Source of the DNA: Ziziphus jujuba
Lineage: Eukaryota; Streptophyta; Magnoliopsida; Rosales; Rhamnaceae
Direction of reading: 5' to 3'
DNA length: 64,000 nt
Assembly (NCBI RefSeq): GCF_031755915.1
Contig: NC_083389.1
Location: 20,112,001 to 20,176,000, forward strand
The translations under genes were made by a program, and so were the position numbers. Below are positions 32,951 through 45,757 of this stretch, one piece after another (the first letter of the stretch is position 1; each line of letters begins with the position of its first letter). The notes under the pieces were generated by a model. The model was not told where the DNA came from. It worked only from the letters and a program-made list of their open reading frames with translations, and ran no database searches.

Positions 32951-33477
32951 TCATCGGTGACCATAGTGGCTTGCTGGAATTCCTTCTTTTTTTTTTTTTT
33001 TTTAACAAAAGAAGAAAAGAAAACATACCAGAACACGAAAAAGCAAATACAGACCCACATAAATTTTTTATTTTTTTTTATTTTTTTGAAGTTGTCATTA
33101 ATCAATCATTTATTCATATATATACATCTAACAATTTTGTATTATTTATTGGGTAAATAATATTATACAAAATGTAGAAGAAAAATATATTTTATTATAT
33201 TTTAAGTTTCCATATTTATAAGAGTTTTTATAAACATAATAGTTGATCAATTTGAACTGATGGGGGAATATAAACATAATACTCGGATCGATATATATTA
33301 TGTTGGCATTCATTATTGTATCCTCATTTACATGGACAAATTAAGTTAAATTGTTTTCAAAAGGGAAAAAAAAAGAAAAAAAAAAAAAAGAAGAAGAAGT
33401 AATAATTAAATTATATTTTGCTAATTATATTCATTCATATGCAGTGTTGTATTTTGGACAAATTAAAAGAAAACTAG

Positions 33478-33514
<37 letters not shown>

Positions 33515-33810
33515 CATCACTTTGCAATAAACACAATGATATAATTGGGAAATAGATAAGAACTAATGACACAAGGTTCTCACATTCAGCTAATGGAATT
33601 CATGATTTTCTGAAGTACTTGTTTACGAGTAATAATATGAACCATACATTTTTGTGTTTTTATTTTTTTGATTTCTTAGAAGAAATCGGCACAATTTTCA
33701 AATGATATTTAGAATTCATAACTTTAAAAGTATAGGTATAAGAGGTTTAAAGGTACATTTTATGTTTGTATCAGCTTTTTCTGACATGAAAATTCATAAT
33801 TAATTAACAA
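32951..33810. other. AT-rich stretch with microsatellites, no gene seen
   Basis: It holds a T run (32987-33003), an A/AAG tract (33361-33400) and a TA microsatellite (33482-33511). No coding or terminal-repeat structure was recognised. Confidence 0.5.
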
Positions 33811-33811
33811 T

Positions 33812-33844
33812 TCAATTATTTTTTTGATGAAGAGATCAATTATT
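33812..33844 (-). mobile_element. Candidate ultra-short retroposon with a 9-bp direct repeat
   Basis: TCAATTATT occurs at 33812-33820 and 33836-33844. Between them is TTTTTGATGAAGAGA, which on the minus strand is a 10-bp body followed by a short A run. It is the weakest member of the set because the repeat is short and AT-rich. Confidence 0.3.
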
Positions 33845-33898
33845 CAAATCTCACATATGAAAAAAGTACGGACATTTCAATTAGATTATCCTTCCCAC

Positions 33899-34728
33899 AG
33901 AAGAGAAAAACTTAGATGTCGCATTATTTGATGTGGTGCAAGTGGCCAACCAAAAGCTGTCGTGTGTTACTTTTGTTAAAAGTACATATTTTTATTTAAT
34001 TTAAATCTACTTTTTTTTCTTTCTTCTTCTCTCCTCTTTGTGATTCCAGTAACTACATCTTCTAAAATGGCTCTTCATTCATCTCTAGAGAGTTTCTACT
34101 CTATCTCTTCCTTTTGTCTCTTTACTTCTAAATCTTTTGTTAAAATCTAAATTGATTTTTTTTTTTTTAATGGGAAAGTTAACGGCCTTCATCACTTTCT
34201 TCCTCTCGCTGGAAACCATAGTTGGTCTGAAAACTCCAACGCGTCGGCAACGGTGAAAACTCATCGACCTTTATAAAATTGTGGGCTAAAATTTGCAAAC
34301 TAGGAAAATTACGTATTTTGGTAATTTTCTCACAGTGAAAGCTGCATTCGCAGACCCAAAAGACATATTTGGGAAGAAAGGTCTACTTGTGGCTTTAAAA
34401 GAAAGGTCAACATATTTCGGATGGGTTTCTGCATGGAACATAAAACTGGGTTTAGAAAAAAAATAAATAAAATAAAAAAGGAAAAACCATAAAAATGGAT
34501 ATGACTTCTAGAGATTCCAGTGCAGCGGTTAGTATTTTGGAGATTTAATGTTTTAGAGATTCCAATGGTGAAGTTGGCATTCACATTAGGGTAGTTCTAA
34601 TGAAAAAGGGTGTAGGCCATAGCAATATTTAAAAAATATATATTTTTAAAAAAAATTATTACGTGGCAATTTTTGGTTGGTTAGTCACACTAGGTGTTAC
34701 TGTCCTACCCAAGTTTTTCTTCCCTGCA
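33899..34728. mobile_element. MULE-like element with ~110-bp diverged inverted ends
   Basis: The left arm (33899-34010) and the reverse complement of the right arm (34728-34620) align: (G/A)(A/G)(A/G)GA(G/A)AAAACTT, then ACCAACCAAAA-type sequence, then (T/A)CGT and an A/T-rich tail. Identity is roughly 65-70% by eye. No clear target duplication and no transposase are visible. The interior (about 34010-34620) shows no recognised gene. Confidence 0.45.
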
Positions 34729-35562
34729 GAAAATTAGCAAATCAAATATAAAATAATATTATATAGAGATTGGATTTTCTCATAATCAAAGATTTATTCA
34801 AGCTTTTAAAGATTCAATGATACATGACAACGTGGTAAATTGGATGCAATGACATGATTTATGTTTCATTTATTATTCTAGTTTTTATTTAAATTTTTTC
34901 CTAGTCTATTGATATTTGGCAATTAAAAAATAAAAGGTTAATTTTTTATTTTTAAGTTTAATCCTAACTCTAAAAAATAATATTTCAAAAATAAATGAAA
35001 ATTGTAATAAATTTATACAACAACAAAGAAAATCTGAAAAAAAAAATTATTTTAATAAAAAAATAAATACACTATTGACCAAATAAAGTAAAGAGTTTCC
35101 ACTCTAGGCTTTGCTCAAAGCACCGAACTATTTATTTATTTATATTTGCCGAAGTCACATTGTTCTTACTTTACATTGGGTTCACATTGCCCAAGGTCTT
35201 AGTTGATTAGCTTCTAAAAATCAACACAAAAGACGAAGTTCATTAGTGGTAGGATTTGTAAATAAAAATTCCAATTCAATAGTGATAAAGAAAATAATAA
35301 TAATAATAACAATAATAATAATAATAGTATAATTAACTTACAAGATGTATTCAACAATTACCATGTACACGTCCTTAAAAGAGTTTCAATTTAAAAATAA
35401 ACCCTAATTTTTCTAGTTCCTAAACTAGACAAATGAAGAGCCATAAGCAATTTTAAATTAAAATTTTCTTCCCATCAATTTTCATACAAATTTCAAGAAT
35501 AATTAAGTTTAGTTTAGCTGGTTTAATGGGAAAGCAAACTATGAACAGAGATTGCAAAAACA
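34729..35562. other. AT-rich intergenic stretch, no gene seen
   Basis: A/T runs and AAT repeats near 35296-35327. Nothing recognised. Confidence 0.5.
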
Positions 35563-35563
35563 A

Positions 35564-35636
<73 letters not shown>

Positions 35637-35637
35637 T
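35563..35637 (+). repeat. Compound TA-CA-TA microsatellite
   Basis: A (TA)9 run, a (CA)14 run and a second (TA)9-11 run lie back to back. The sequence is palindromic in its outer parts and can form a cruciform. Confidence 0.92.
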
Positions 35638-37489
35638 TGAGTAAAACGCAAAGATGAAATAATATTTAGGGATTTTGTTGGAATATTTCTAACCTTGTTA
35701 GAGTTTTGATTGAAATTTTCCTTTGTGAGATTTTATTTTCTCTCAGAAATATTAATCTTAAAGTTGATAAAAACAACTATGGAATAGAGAAGAAAATTGT
35801 GAAAAAGAATTAGGAAAGAAGAAAAGGGTACGAATGGAATGAGCATGTATGATTGAGTATCCTACACTGATGGAATTATTAAATTATAAACTTTTAAAAT
35901 AGGAAGGATATCATGGCTATTGATATCCAATTTACTCTGTGTCATTGGATTCTCAAAAGTTTAAATAAAACTTAAATTAGATGAGGATCCAAATCCATTA
36001 TACAGTTAGGTTTATATTAGGGCAAACTAATTGTTTTAACATAAAGTTTTCTTTTATTAATTCTTGCATCACATGAGGGGTTAAGATCTAAAATTCAAAA
36101 AGCCAAAAGTAGATTTAGTAACATAATACGAAAACCCTATTTAGGAAAACTGAACTTTGTCAGGATCCAGTAATTAATAAATAAAACTTTAAATCTCGGT
36201 CATTTATGCCATTAAAGAGCTAAAAAAAATCTTAATGTTGATCATGATATTAAGGACTTTATATGAGTCTTATCCCAATATTTTACATATATAATATCTA
36301 CACAATTAGGCTCAAATCAAATCTTTAACATCAGGACTATCATCCCAACTTTCTTTTTTTATCTTTGGATTGCATCAGTGGCTAGATTTAAAATTATATT
36401 TATTACTCAACAGGTTCAATAAAGTTCACTTTCCCTAAATATGGTTTTAATATATTATTAAAATTATATTTGATAATTTTTTGAATTTTAAATCATAATC
36501 ATTGAAGCAAGACCTAATTTTGAAAAATCAAGTTATCTTGATATAAACCTAACTATATAGATGTATGTATAACTGGAAACATGGTTCCAACAAAATATTT
36601 CTCTATCTAGTTTTATTATGCTAGGAACATAGTAACCACCACTTATGTTGGGTATAATTACTATCTTATATTAGGTATCTAATGATATGACAAATGTCAA
36701 GGGTTGTTACTTGCCCAATTAGGGTTTCAGTTCTAATTCATTGATTAAGATAGCACCCTTAACATTTAACACATCACTAGGTGCCTATTTTATGTTGGTA
36801 ACATGTTCTCAACATAACAATTCTCTCTCATATATAACTTTAATTGTTGGAACATTCATATTTCATATTGAAAACCTCTTGACATGACAATATTAATGGT
36901 TTATGATCCACACAACTAAATATTTAGTTTTAAGTTATCAATTGTAGTTATACCTTTGTTTTTTTTTTTTTTTTTTGGGACACCTGTAGTATTCGACACA
37001 TTAACATGTTCTTATCTTATTTTGGCAATATATTTCCAACGTATCATTGCTTATATATATAGAAAGAGATATTATATTGGGAACATATAACATGTTAATT
37101 GTTGAAGGTGCTACTTCAATTACTGAATTAATACTTAAAACTTAGTTAGATATGTAGTAACCCTTAGCCCTTGCCACATCATTAATGCCCAATATAAGCT
37201 ATAAACTAGGTTTCCAATAGATCAAAGCTGTATAAATCACTATTTTTAAAAGTTTAAGCTATTAAAAAGTGAATATGTATATATACATATAAAGTTATGT
37301 CAACATTCTCTTTATTTTTGTAGGTTATTTTAGTGTAATAACATTTTCCTTTTTAAGTTGCAAGTGTTATTTCTTTTTAATGGATGTCTATAATTTTAGT
37401 TCTAATATTATGTTAAATTATTGTGGTTCCCAAAAATTTAAATTGTTACAAAATAGGTTTAATATGTATAGCAAAGTATGTCAAAGATG

Positions 37490-37523
<34 letters not shown>

Positions 37524-38131
37524 TATGATTGCTTAGAAATATATAGATTTTCAATGCATGTGACATATTAATTTATGAGAAAATTATACTTTAGCAGCCT
37601 TTAAAATTGCCTTTTTCATTATTTAATTTCTTTTATAACATTCGATACCATATAGTTTCAAAAACATAGACTTTGTCCACATCTAACAAATTTCATAAGA
37701 AAATGGGTTACGTGAGTTGCATCAGACCAAAAAATTTCTTTTTTTTTTCAATTAATTTTGATGAAAAACCAAAAAAGAAGAAGATATATGTGTAGAAAAA
37801 GAGGAAGAAAAAGAAGAAGATACGTATGTAGAAGAAAAAAAAAGCATATGAACCAAGAATAATGTTAGAGCTATCAAATAAATATACCAAGATTATACTA
37901 AGTGTTGTAAGTGAATATTTTATTTGTTAATATATTATTACAATCTAATTATAGATAAGTATATCATTACATGGATAAATGTATTTGAATATAAATAAAT
38001 AAAATACTAACATATGACACATAATATACATCATGATGATGATGGAATTATTTTGTACTTCTTATATTATTCGATGAATCAAATATACAAGAAGAAGAAG
38101 TGGATATGTATGCAGCCATTTTAGTATAATA
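35638..38131. other. Intergenic stretch, no gene seen
   Basis: Moderately AT-rich. It includes a T16-18 run at about 36960-36977 and a TA/CA microsatellite at 37489-37522. There is no coding frame above background and no repeat ends were recognised. Confidence 0.5.
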
Positions 38132-38530
38132 TACTTAAGACATCTGCAATGACAAATTGCATTTCATCATTGGTATACCTTTTCCAATAATAAATACTAA
38201 TACCAATGCCAAATTTTGGCACTACCTCTTCAGCGATGTATGACAAAATGTGATACTGACAAATATATATTTTATTTAGTCACATTATTTTATTTTATCT
38301 ACCAAAAAAGGTTTGGATTTGTCTCACTTATTTAGCTTTAACAATTAAAAAAATTTTAAATTAAAAAAAATTCTATTATTTAATGATATGGGTCCCATAG
38401 ATTTTATTGTAGTGAAATCTACTACCAAAAATTGCAACGTCACATTGAAACATGCAAAAAGCACAATTATGCTAGTTTTTTGACATTGCAATAAGAGAAT
38501 GCAATGTTATTGAAAAATGCTCTATCGATA
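38132..38530. mobile_element. Weak MITE candidate
   Basis: The left end GACATCTGCAATGACAAATTGC and the right end, in reverse complement GAGCATTTTTCAATAACATTGC, share the GCATCT..CAATG style of PIF/Harbinger-derived MITEs. A central ATGGGTCCCAT palindrome is also typical. The ends match poorly and no duplication is evident. Confidence 0.3.
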
Positions 38531-39515
38531 TAGAATCTATTATCCAAATAATAATAATACCTAATGGTAGAGAATAAAGTAATTTATAATCTTTTGCCAA
38601 TACGTTGTAACAGTTGCGCCAGTTTAGTAAAAAGATAATAAAGTGCTACAACCAATTTCTTATAGCCACAGGGCATAAGATGATACAGTACATGCATTAC
38701 AGGGCATAAAATGATGCAGCCACAAGACATGCACATTGCACCTGCCCTGTGAAGACTTTTTTTAGTTTGTTGAGTACAATGTTAACTCAATAGAAAAATT
38801 AATAGACAATAAATATTTTTCTGTAAAGGTTTTCTGTATATTCAAGAATATACAAGAAGGGTATTATAATGCTGAGAAAACTAATGAGATAATTACGTTT
38901 ACAAAGAGATGGATAACAAGAATAAATACTACAAATAATATTAAAATTTGGACTACATCAATGAATGAGAAGGGATAATGGACTTATCAAAATTAATATA
39001 TGCTAACATACAGTACCCCAAACCACCAAAAAATAAAAAAAAAAATAAAAACATCATATTCAGCATTGCCACATAGATTTTTTTTTTCTTTTTTTATTTG
39101 CATCTCGGTTTCTTCTTATTCTTCTTCTTCTTCTTCTTACCATACAATTTTTTTTTATTTACATATCTGTATCTTCTTCTTCTTTTTCTTCTTCTTGTTG
39201 CTCTTGTGCATACCAGGTTATTCTTTGTCTGGTTTTTACCGAAATTAATTAAAAAAATTAAAAAATTAAAATAAAATAAAAACAATTTTGGGGGATCTTC
39301 TTTTATTTGGTTTTCATCGAAATTAATTTAAGAAAATGAAAAAAAAAAATACATAATCTTAACAACATATGGAAAACCAAGAAACTTGGAAGAGTAAAAG
39401 AAATAATAATGACAGTAATAAAAAAATGCAGGATTTTATAAAGAAGAAACGGAGAAAGAAAAAAAAAATAACAAACCGTATCCTATTGTAGAGCACTAGC
39501 TTTTAGAAAAGCAAT
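38531..39515. other. Intergenic stretch, no gene seen
   Basis: A two-copy short tandem repeat (ACAGGGCATAA(G/A)ATGAT(A/G)CAG) lies at about 38668-38735. A CTT/TTC microsatellite lies at 39108-39200. No gene is seen. Confidence 0.5.
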
Positions 39516-39679
39516 GCTATAGGTACCAATTTTTTTATCAAAATTTTGGTAACCAATTATGTAGCAGGTTTATAATGGTGTTAAATTGATATTGCTTTAT
39601 ATACATGGATAGATAAACCATTTAAAAATTGTCAAATCATAGATACCAAAATTTTGATAAAAAAATTTGATCACTCTAG
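39516..39679. mobile_element. Small MITE, about 165 bp
   Basis: The inverted ends share a 20-bp core, TTTTTTTATCAAAATTTTGG: GGTACCAA plus the core at the left, GTGATCAAA plus the core at the right in reverse complement. They are followed by TA(A/T)C and CAATTATG/TATGATTTG-like sequence. The centre is unrelated. The superfamily cannot be decided because the target duplication is unclear. Confidence 0.65.
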
Positions 39680-40906
39680 ATTTATCCTCTTTTTTTTAGA
39701 ATGTGTGGATCAATAAACAATCAAACACAAATATTTAGAATACTAACAAAGAAAAAAAAAAAAAGCAAATATTTAGAACAGCAACAATAAAACAAATATT
39801 TAGATCGACATCAACAAAAGAAAAATATTTAAAACTTATATTTCTTCTATAACAAGCTAGCCAAATTCTTTAAAAAGCAACATAGAAAAATCATCCTCAA
39901 TACAACTAAAGAAGAGCCAGTAAAATAGTGAATCAACGTAAAAAAAACATAAAATTCATAAAATTAACAAACATGAAAACTCAAAAAAAATATGGGAAAA
40001 AAGTAAAGTTTACCAAAAGAATCACATAAATATAAGAAATAATACTAATTAAAAGATGCATGGTTTATAGAAACAGTAAAAGAGATACAAAAATACATAA
40101 AATTAACAAACATGGAATCCCAAGAAACTATGGGAAGAAAGTAAAAATTTACGATAAGAAACATAGAAGTAAAAAATCAATGGATATCTTTTCCTTGATA
40201 ATTAAATACAAGTTTTTATAAAGAAGAAAGAGGGAAAAAAAAATGAAGCCGAATCCTATAGTTTTAGAATTTGTAGAGTACTAAAGTTTCAATATCTCTC
40301 TGGATCAATGTTGTATAAGTGTTGGATCAATGTTGTATAAGTGTTTGCTTGATGGGCACTCAATAGTTTACTTGATAGACACTCAATTTAAAAATCACTT
40401 ATGACTTAATTCAAAAATTGTTCATTAATGGTAAATGTCTAAATTTCATTTATAATTGATGATGTACATGTTTTTTTTTTTTTTTTTTTTTGTCTTTTAA
40501 AAAAATCTGTATCTACCTTTTTATTTTTTAAGAAAATCGTATCATTGATAATGATTGTTTTGTTGTATCACAACTTTGAAAGCAGTAGATAGCTTCCTAT
40601 CCTAATAAATTAATTATGTGTATATATTTCTTATTTTTACATACAACCTTTATTATAATGTCTATTTTTTTTTTTGTCTAAATTTTAATTAATTAATAAT
40701 CTAGATATTTATTTTTAATTCTTTTAACTTAGGTGTACAATTGGTCAAGGTGGATAGAACAAAAAGTACATAGGGTTGGACAATTATCCAAATTTAGTTA
40801 TAGAGTTAAGCCCAACCCACGCACCGAACAAATGCAGCCCAACCCATACCCAAATTCAAAAAATTAGAAAACAACAAACTCGACCCGAATGACCCAAACT
40901 TCTTTA
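39680..40906. other. Intergenic stretch upstream of the PRD3 gene
   Basis: A/T-rich. A 22-bp unit (TGGATCAATGTTGTATAAGT plus two bases) is repeated twice at 40301-40344. A T22 run lies at 40471-40492. The last 130 bp contain CCCAACCC/GACCC-type motifs. No gene is seen. Confidence 0.5.
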
Positions 40907-40923
40907 TTTCCCGCCATTTCCCG
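40907..40923 (+). promoter_or_regulatory. Two E2F-like sites in the PRD3 promoter
   Basis: TTTCCCGCC at 40907-40915 matches the E2F consensus TTTCCCGC, and TTTCCCG follows at 40917-40923. They sit immediately upstream of the TATA box, a spacing common in cell-cycle and DNA-replication/recombination genes. A regulatory role is inferred. Confidence 0.55.
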
Positions 40924-40930
40924 TATAAAA
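40924..40930 (+). promoter_or_regulatory. TATA box of the PRD3 gene
   Basis: TATAAAA followed by GG lies about 185 bp upstream of the start codon. Transcription would begin about 30 bp downstream, near 40955-40960, giving a 5' leader of about 150 bp. Confidence 0.65.
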
Positions 40931-41111
40931 GGCCTCGCAGCGTATTCGTTCTCCGTCATACTCTTTCGCTTTTTCTTTTCAAATTCTTTACATTTCAAAC
41001 GGACATTTTCCATCTTCTCTCTCTCACTGTTAATTCTGATAGGGTTATAGTCTGTGGCGATTAGAGTTTATTTGTCAGAGATCTACCTCAAAAGGTCAGT
41101 GAATTGAGCCG

Positions 41112-44100
41112 ATGAGGATGAAGATCAATAAGGCGAGCGATCTCAGCTCCATCTCGGTTCTTCCTCCTCACTCAAGGTTTCGAATTCTCTCTTTTATCCT
41201 TCTTTTTTTTTTCCATAGAAAATATTTTCTAGAAAAGATGATCTATTTTAACAGCATGCATTTGTTCATTTTTGAACAATCTGCAGAAAAAAATGTTGAG
41301 AAAATTGAAGATTTCTTTTTTTAAGTTTCCGTAGGTTCGGAAAGTTTTGTTTGACGCAATCGCGCTTGTTATGTGTTTTTTTTTTTTTTTAATTGGTAAA
41401 AATATATAGGCTCGAAATTGAATCCTCTTCTTCATTTTTAAGGATTTCGATTTTTCTACTCAATATCGTGTTTGTTTCCCGAGAAAATTAGGAAATGTTG
41501 AGAAAATCGAAAGTTTGAGATTTAAGGTTTATAATATTTTGTAAATTTCTCACTTATTTGTGCTTGATACTAGTATTTTGCTCGGACGAGTTTAGTATCA
41601 CTTGATCTCTATTTTATTTTATTTTCTATCCACGATTTGATTTTCCATCGCAAAATGCTTTGTTCAGTAACCTAGAAAGTGCAAGAAAATGCTTACGAAA
41701 TGGAAAGTTGGACTTCTAAATTTTTATTATATTTCAAACTTGCTACCGAACGGAGCTTATGTAAGAGTATTCGGATTTTTACGAGATTTTGAATTTGTTC
41801 CTTCCATCTTTTTCGTTTTTTTTTTACTTTTTCTACACTTCTCCAGATTTGTATATCTACAGGAGATCGAAGTCCTTGATTCCATCATACCCTGCAACCT
41901 TTGCCACGATAGAAATATTGCAAAGAAAACTAAAATTTTATGTGACTAGTACAATAAATTTACTTTGAAATTTTTTCGTTCTTCTTTACTGATGCTGTTT
42001 GTTTATAAATCTCTGAAGGAGATCAAATTCTGTATCAAATGGGACACATGCATCACAACTTCGATCACAATCTTCACAACAATCATCTCAGGGATTCTCT
42101 CAACATGGCATTTTTTCTCAGCTCTCTCAGAGCTCTCTTGACGAGGCTCTCAATGATCAGGTTAAATCGTGTCTCTTTTAAATTTTAGTTGTTGATCTTT
42201 TATCTCGTTTGTAACAAAAATTGGATGACATTGTCAAGCTCTTCAAAATTTTGTTACTCTTGTTTTTAATAAATTAACTTATTTATTTATTTTATCCACT
42301 TTATTATCAGCAAGGAATGCGTTTTTGAATTGGTTTAGTTGAAGGAACATTTCCTTTTTCTTTTTTTAATTATTTTCTTCTTCTTTTTTTTTTTTTTTTT
42401 TTGGGGGGGGGGGGGATGTTGTTAGTAGTCTATCACCTCTCATCCACTTTCTTAGCGGCAAAAGAAACCGTAATGCTTAGTTGAAGAAACTTTTACTCGC
42501 ATTTTTGGTTCTGAGTTTGTTTATTTGATATCATGATAAGTGATAGCTAGATAAGCATCTGCTTCCTATCACATTTGTGTTTGTCAAACCTAATGACCAA
42601 TGCTTGCTAGAATTTGTGCACATTCTAAAAATTTCCCCTTTTTTTTTTTTTTTAATGCTCTCACTATTAAGGAAGGAAGAACTTTTAAGAGTGCTTAAAT
42701 TGTTTTATATAACTAGAAGTTTGACACTCTTTTTTGACAGGGAGTATAAATAGTAAATATCAGGTTTGGAAACATAATATGTTGTTACTTCCCTGATTGG
42801 AAATAATTATAAAAGGTCAAGTATTTGATATTGGTTTCATGAAATAATGTCAAACTGATTAAGCATCAAATTGTTTGAAACATTTTTAGCTGGCTTAATT
42901 TAACAAGAGATTTATTCTATACCATCAAGTTTCTGTAGTTGCATGCTTTTCAATTATTATTATTATTATTATTTTACCTGTAAGTTCAATCAGTTATAGT
43001 TGGATGTAAACAGTTTCATATCTCTGGTTTCGTGATCTTCTAATGGTAAAATGTTAAAGATTGTTCTTTAACCTTTTGTAGAGGCTACAAAATTTAAGTT
43101 TATGAAGATAAGCTCGACTGGATATTTTCAGTTTTCCCTTCACATCTTGCTCCTGTTATTATTTGAAATTTCATAAACACTAACATGTCTTACATCCTAA
43201 CAAAGAGATATGATTTTCACACTTCTATTGTGGGAACAATACTTTGAAGTTTAGAGAGCTGAAACTTCTTTACCTTTCCAATTTCTGAGGGAAATTTTCC
43301 AAGGTTGATTATTTGGTTGAAATGCTTAGTGAAACCTCAAATATAGACTGATTTTGTTAGTTTTATTATCATTGTTTTTCAATATCTCGTGGTTTCTGTG
43401 GAACAGCAAAAATGCCATGTAGAAATTATGTAAATATCTATTTTTAAGCATCATTCATGAATAAGCTGCATTAATCCTTTTTTTGTTCTATTTCTTTTGT
43501 TTGTTTCATTTTGCAGAGATTTGGTTCCCAAGAGCGAGAGAAACCTGTAAAAAGGGTACTTCCCTTTGCTCCTCCAATGAGTCATACACGTGAAGAAAAT
43601 CAAATGCCAATAACAAGATCCTCCACCAACACAATGCGCAAATGGAATTCTGCATCTCTTCCAGATCATAGATGTAAGACAACTCATACATGTGAAAGCA
43701 ACATTCTGCTGTAAGAAAGTTGACAGGCCAATTAAATTATTATATTTTTCAGGCATTTTTATGGCTTTTAATGAGAAAGTTAATATTTTATTATCTAACC
43801 AGGTCAGATTAGTGAAGAACTTCAGCACCGAATAGGATTGATGGAAACTTCATTAAATAAGTTTGGAATGATCCTGGATTCTGTTCAGAGTGATGTCATG
43901 CAAGTAAACAAAGGGACAAAGGAAGTTTCATTGGAGAGTAAGTAACCTAATTCTCAAACACCAAATCATGCAAGCTGAAGAGGATATATGTAATATACTG
44001 CTTCTAACTTGAAACAGTATTATAAGCTGCAAAACTTTTGTAGATCTGTGATCTAGGAACTATGAAAATTGAAGTAGAATATTCATATTCTTAATTGCTT

Positions 44101-45709
44101 TCGAAATATGTTGCATGTTTTTAACTGCTGATTTATCACATTGAAAGAAAAGTTCTATCTGATGCTTTATCTTCAACAAATCCAAGATATACAGTTTAAT
44201 AGAATACATTCAAAGCCCATCTTCCTGAATAATTTCAATTCTGATGATAAAGTTTAACTTCAGTGGGGAATTTTTAAGGGCAAAATGTATTCATTCACCA
44301 TCTAAATAATCTCATTCTGTTAGTTAGGATATAAGTATGAGTTTCAGTTTACTGTGAGGAGGAAGAGAACACTTGGCAATGCACTGTGATTTTAGTCTCC
44401 ATTCCTTGCGATGTCAAAATTCTGTCAAGCTTAATCAGAGTAAATAATTCTTCATTCAAACTAAATTCAGCTGAAGGAATACGGCAAAAGTTGGTGGTTC
44501 AAGATAGTTCTCTACAGCTAATGGTAATGACATTATTCCCAAACTTACTTTCTGTTAAGCCATTTCAAGCTTTTTTAAATGTGGACTTTCTAACAACGTA
44601 GAATTTGGTAAACTAGCACAAGGGACAAGAAGATATCAGAGCTATCTTTGAAGGGGGCTTCAAGTCTATATCTGAACTAGTGAGGAAGGGTACTTATCAA
44701 GACAAGTTACAGGAAATTTTCTTAGTGCTTTCAGCCTTACCAGAAAAGATAGAAGCAACCATTATAAAATCACAGAATGAGCTGTGTAACTCAGTCATCA
44801 AGGAATTGCAGGTTTGTCTAACATTGTATTAAATAATGTGAAAGCATTCGCACTTTTCAGATGATAAACTTTCTTTCCTGATTTTTATTTGAAACGAGCA
44901 ATAGTAAGTTCTTAATTGAGTTGTAATTTTCATTTTTCAAACTTCCTTAAGATTCTAACTTTCCATTGTGCATTTTATATGCCTCTAACCTTGTTGATTC
45001 CCTTTTTCTCATCATTCAACTTCTTGCAGGCTATTACTTGCTGCCTAACGGTCACCAACCCAAAGGACCAAGCACCCTCTATTGTACCACCAAAGGTATT
45101 TTGTTTTCCTCAAATTGTGAACAATTAGTCTTTTATGAAGCACTTTTCATGGTGAATGTTCTCTAAAAAAGCATTTTACATGTCAAAATTTTCAGGCCAC
45201 TAGCTGCATTGCATCTCCACAAGGAAAGCCACAGCCTTTTAGGAAGTATGTGAGAAACTTCATTTACATTGGTTATTTTTCTGCATGATAAAATAAGTTA
45301 TTTTCCTTATTGCAATCCTTGTTATTAGGAAAGTTCCCTTATGGTCCTTGGACTGGACTGATTAAAGCTTAGCTTCAACCATTTCTTTTCTTTTTTCCTT
45401 AAAAATTTATCTTCCTGTGGCCTGAATCTTTGGAAGGAAAGAGGTAAAAAATAATAATAATAATAATAACATAAAAAGTAACCTGGGCATTTTTTAGGTT
45501 ATACGGCAAATACAATTGAGCCACTATGCTATATGTTCTGCATCCATGAACTTTACTGCCTATTGCTACCTGATAAATGGCTAGCATGGTTATGACTACT
45601 GCAGTAAATGCTCATTATTACACTGTGTCTAGGAACCAGCATAATCCAGTCACAAAGCATTCTTCTTTTCTGGATGGAAGTCTCATACATTGTTTCACCA
45701 GTTGTTGTC

Positions 45710-45757
<48 letters not shown>

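Noticed and set aside
40760..40900. CCCAACCC/GACCC-rich stretch upstream of PRD3, considered as a telomere-like or satellite repeat
   Set aside because: The motifs are irregular and few, and they do not form a tandem array.
43451..43828. 125-codon minus-strand frame
   Set aside because: It is antisense to PRD3 exons 3 and 4 and the intron between them.
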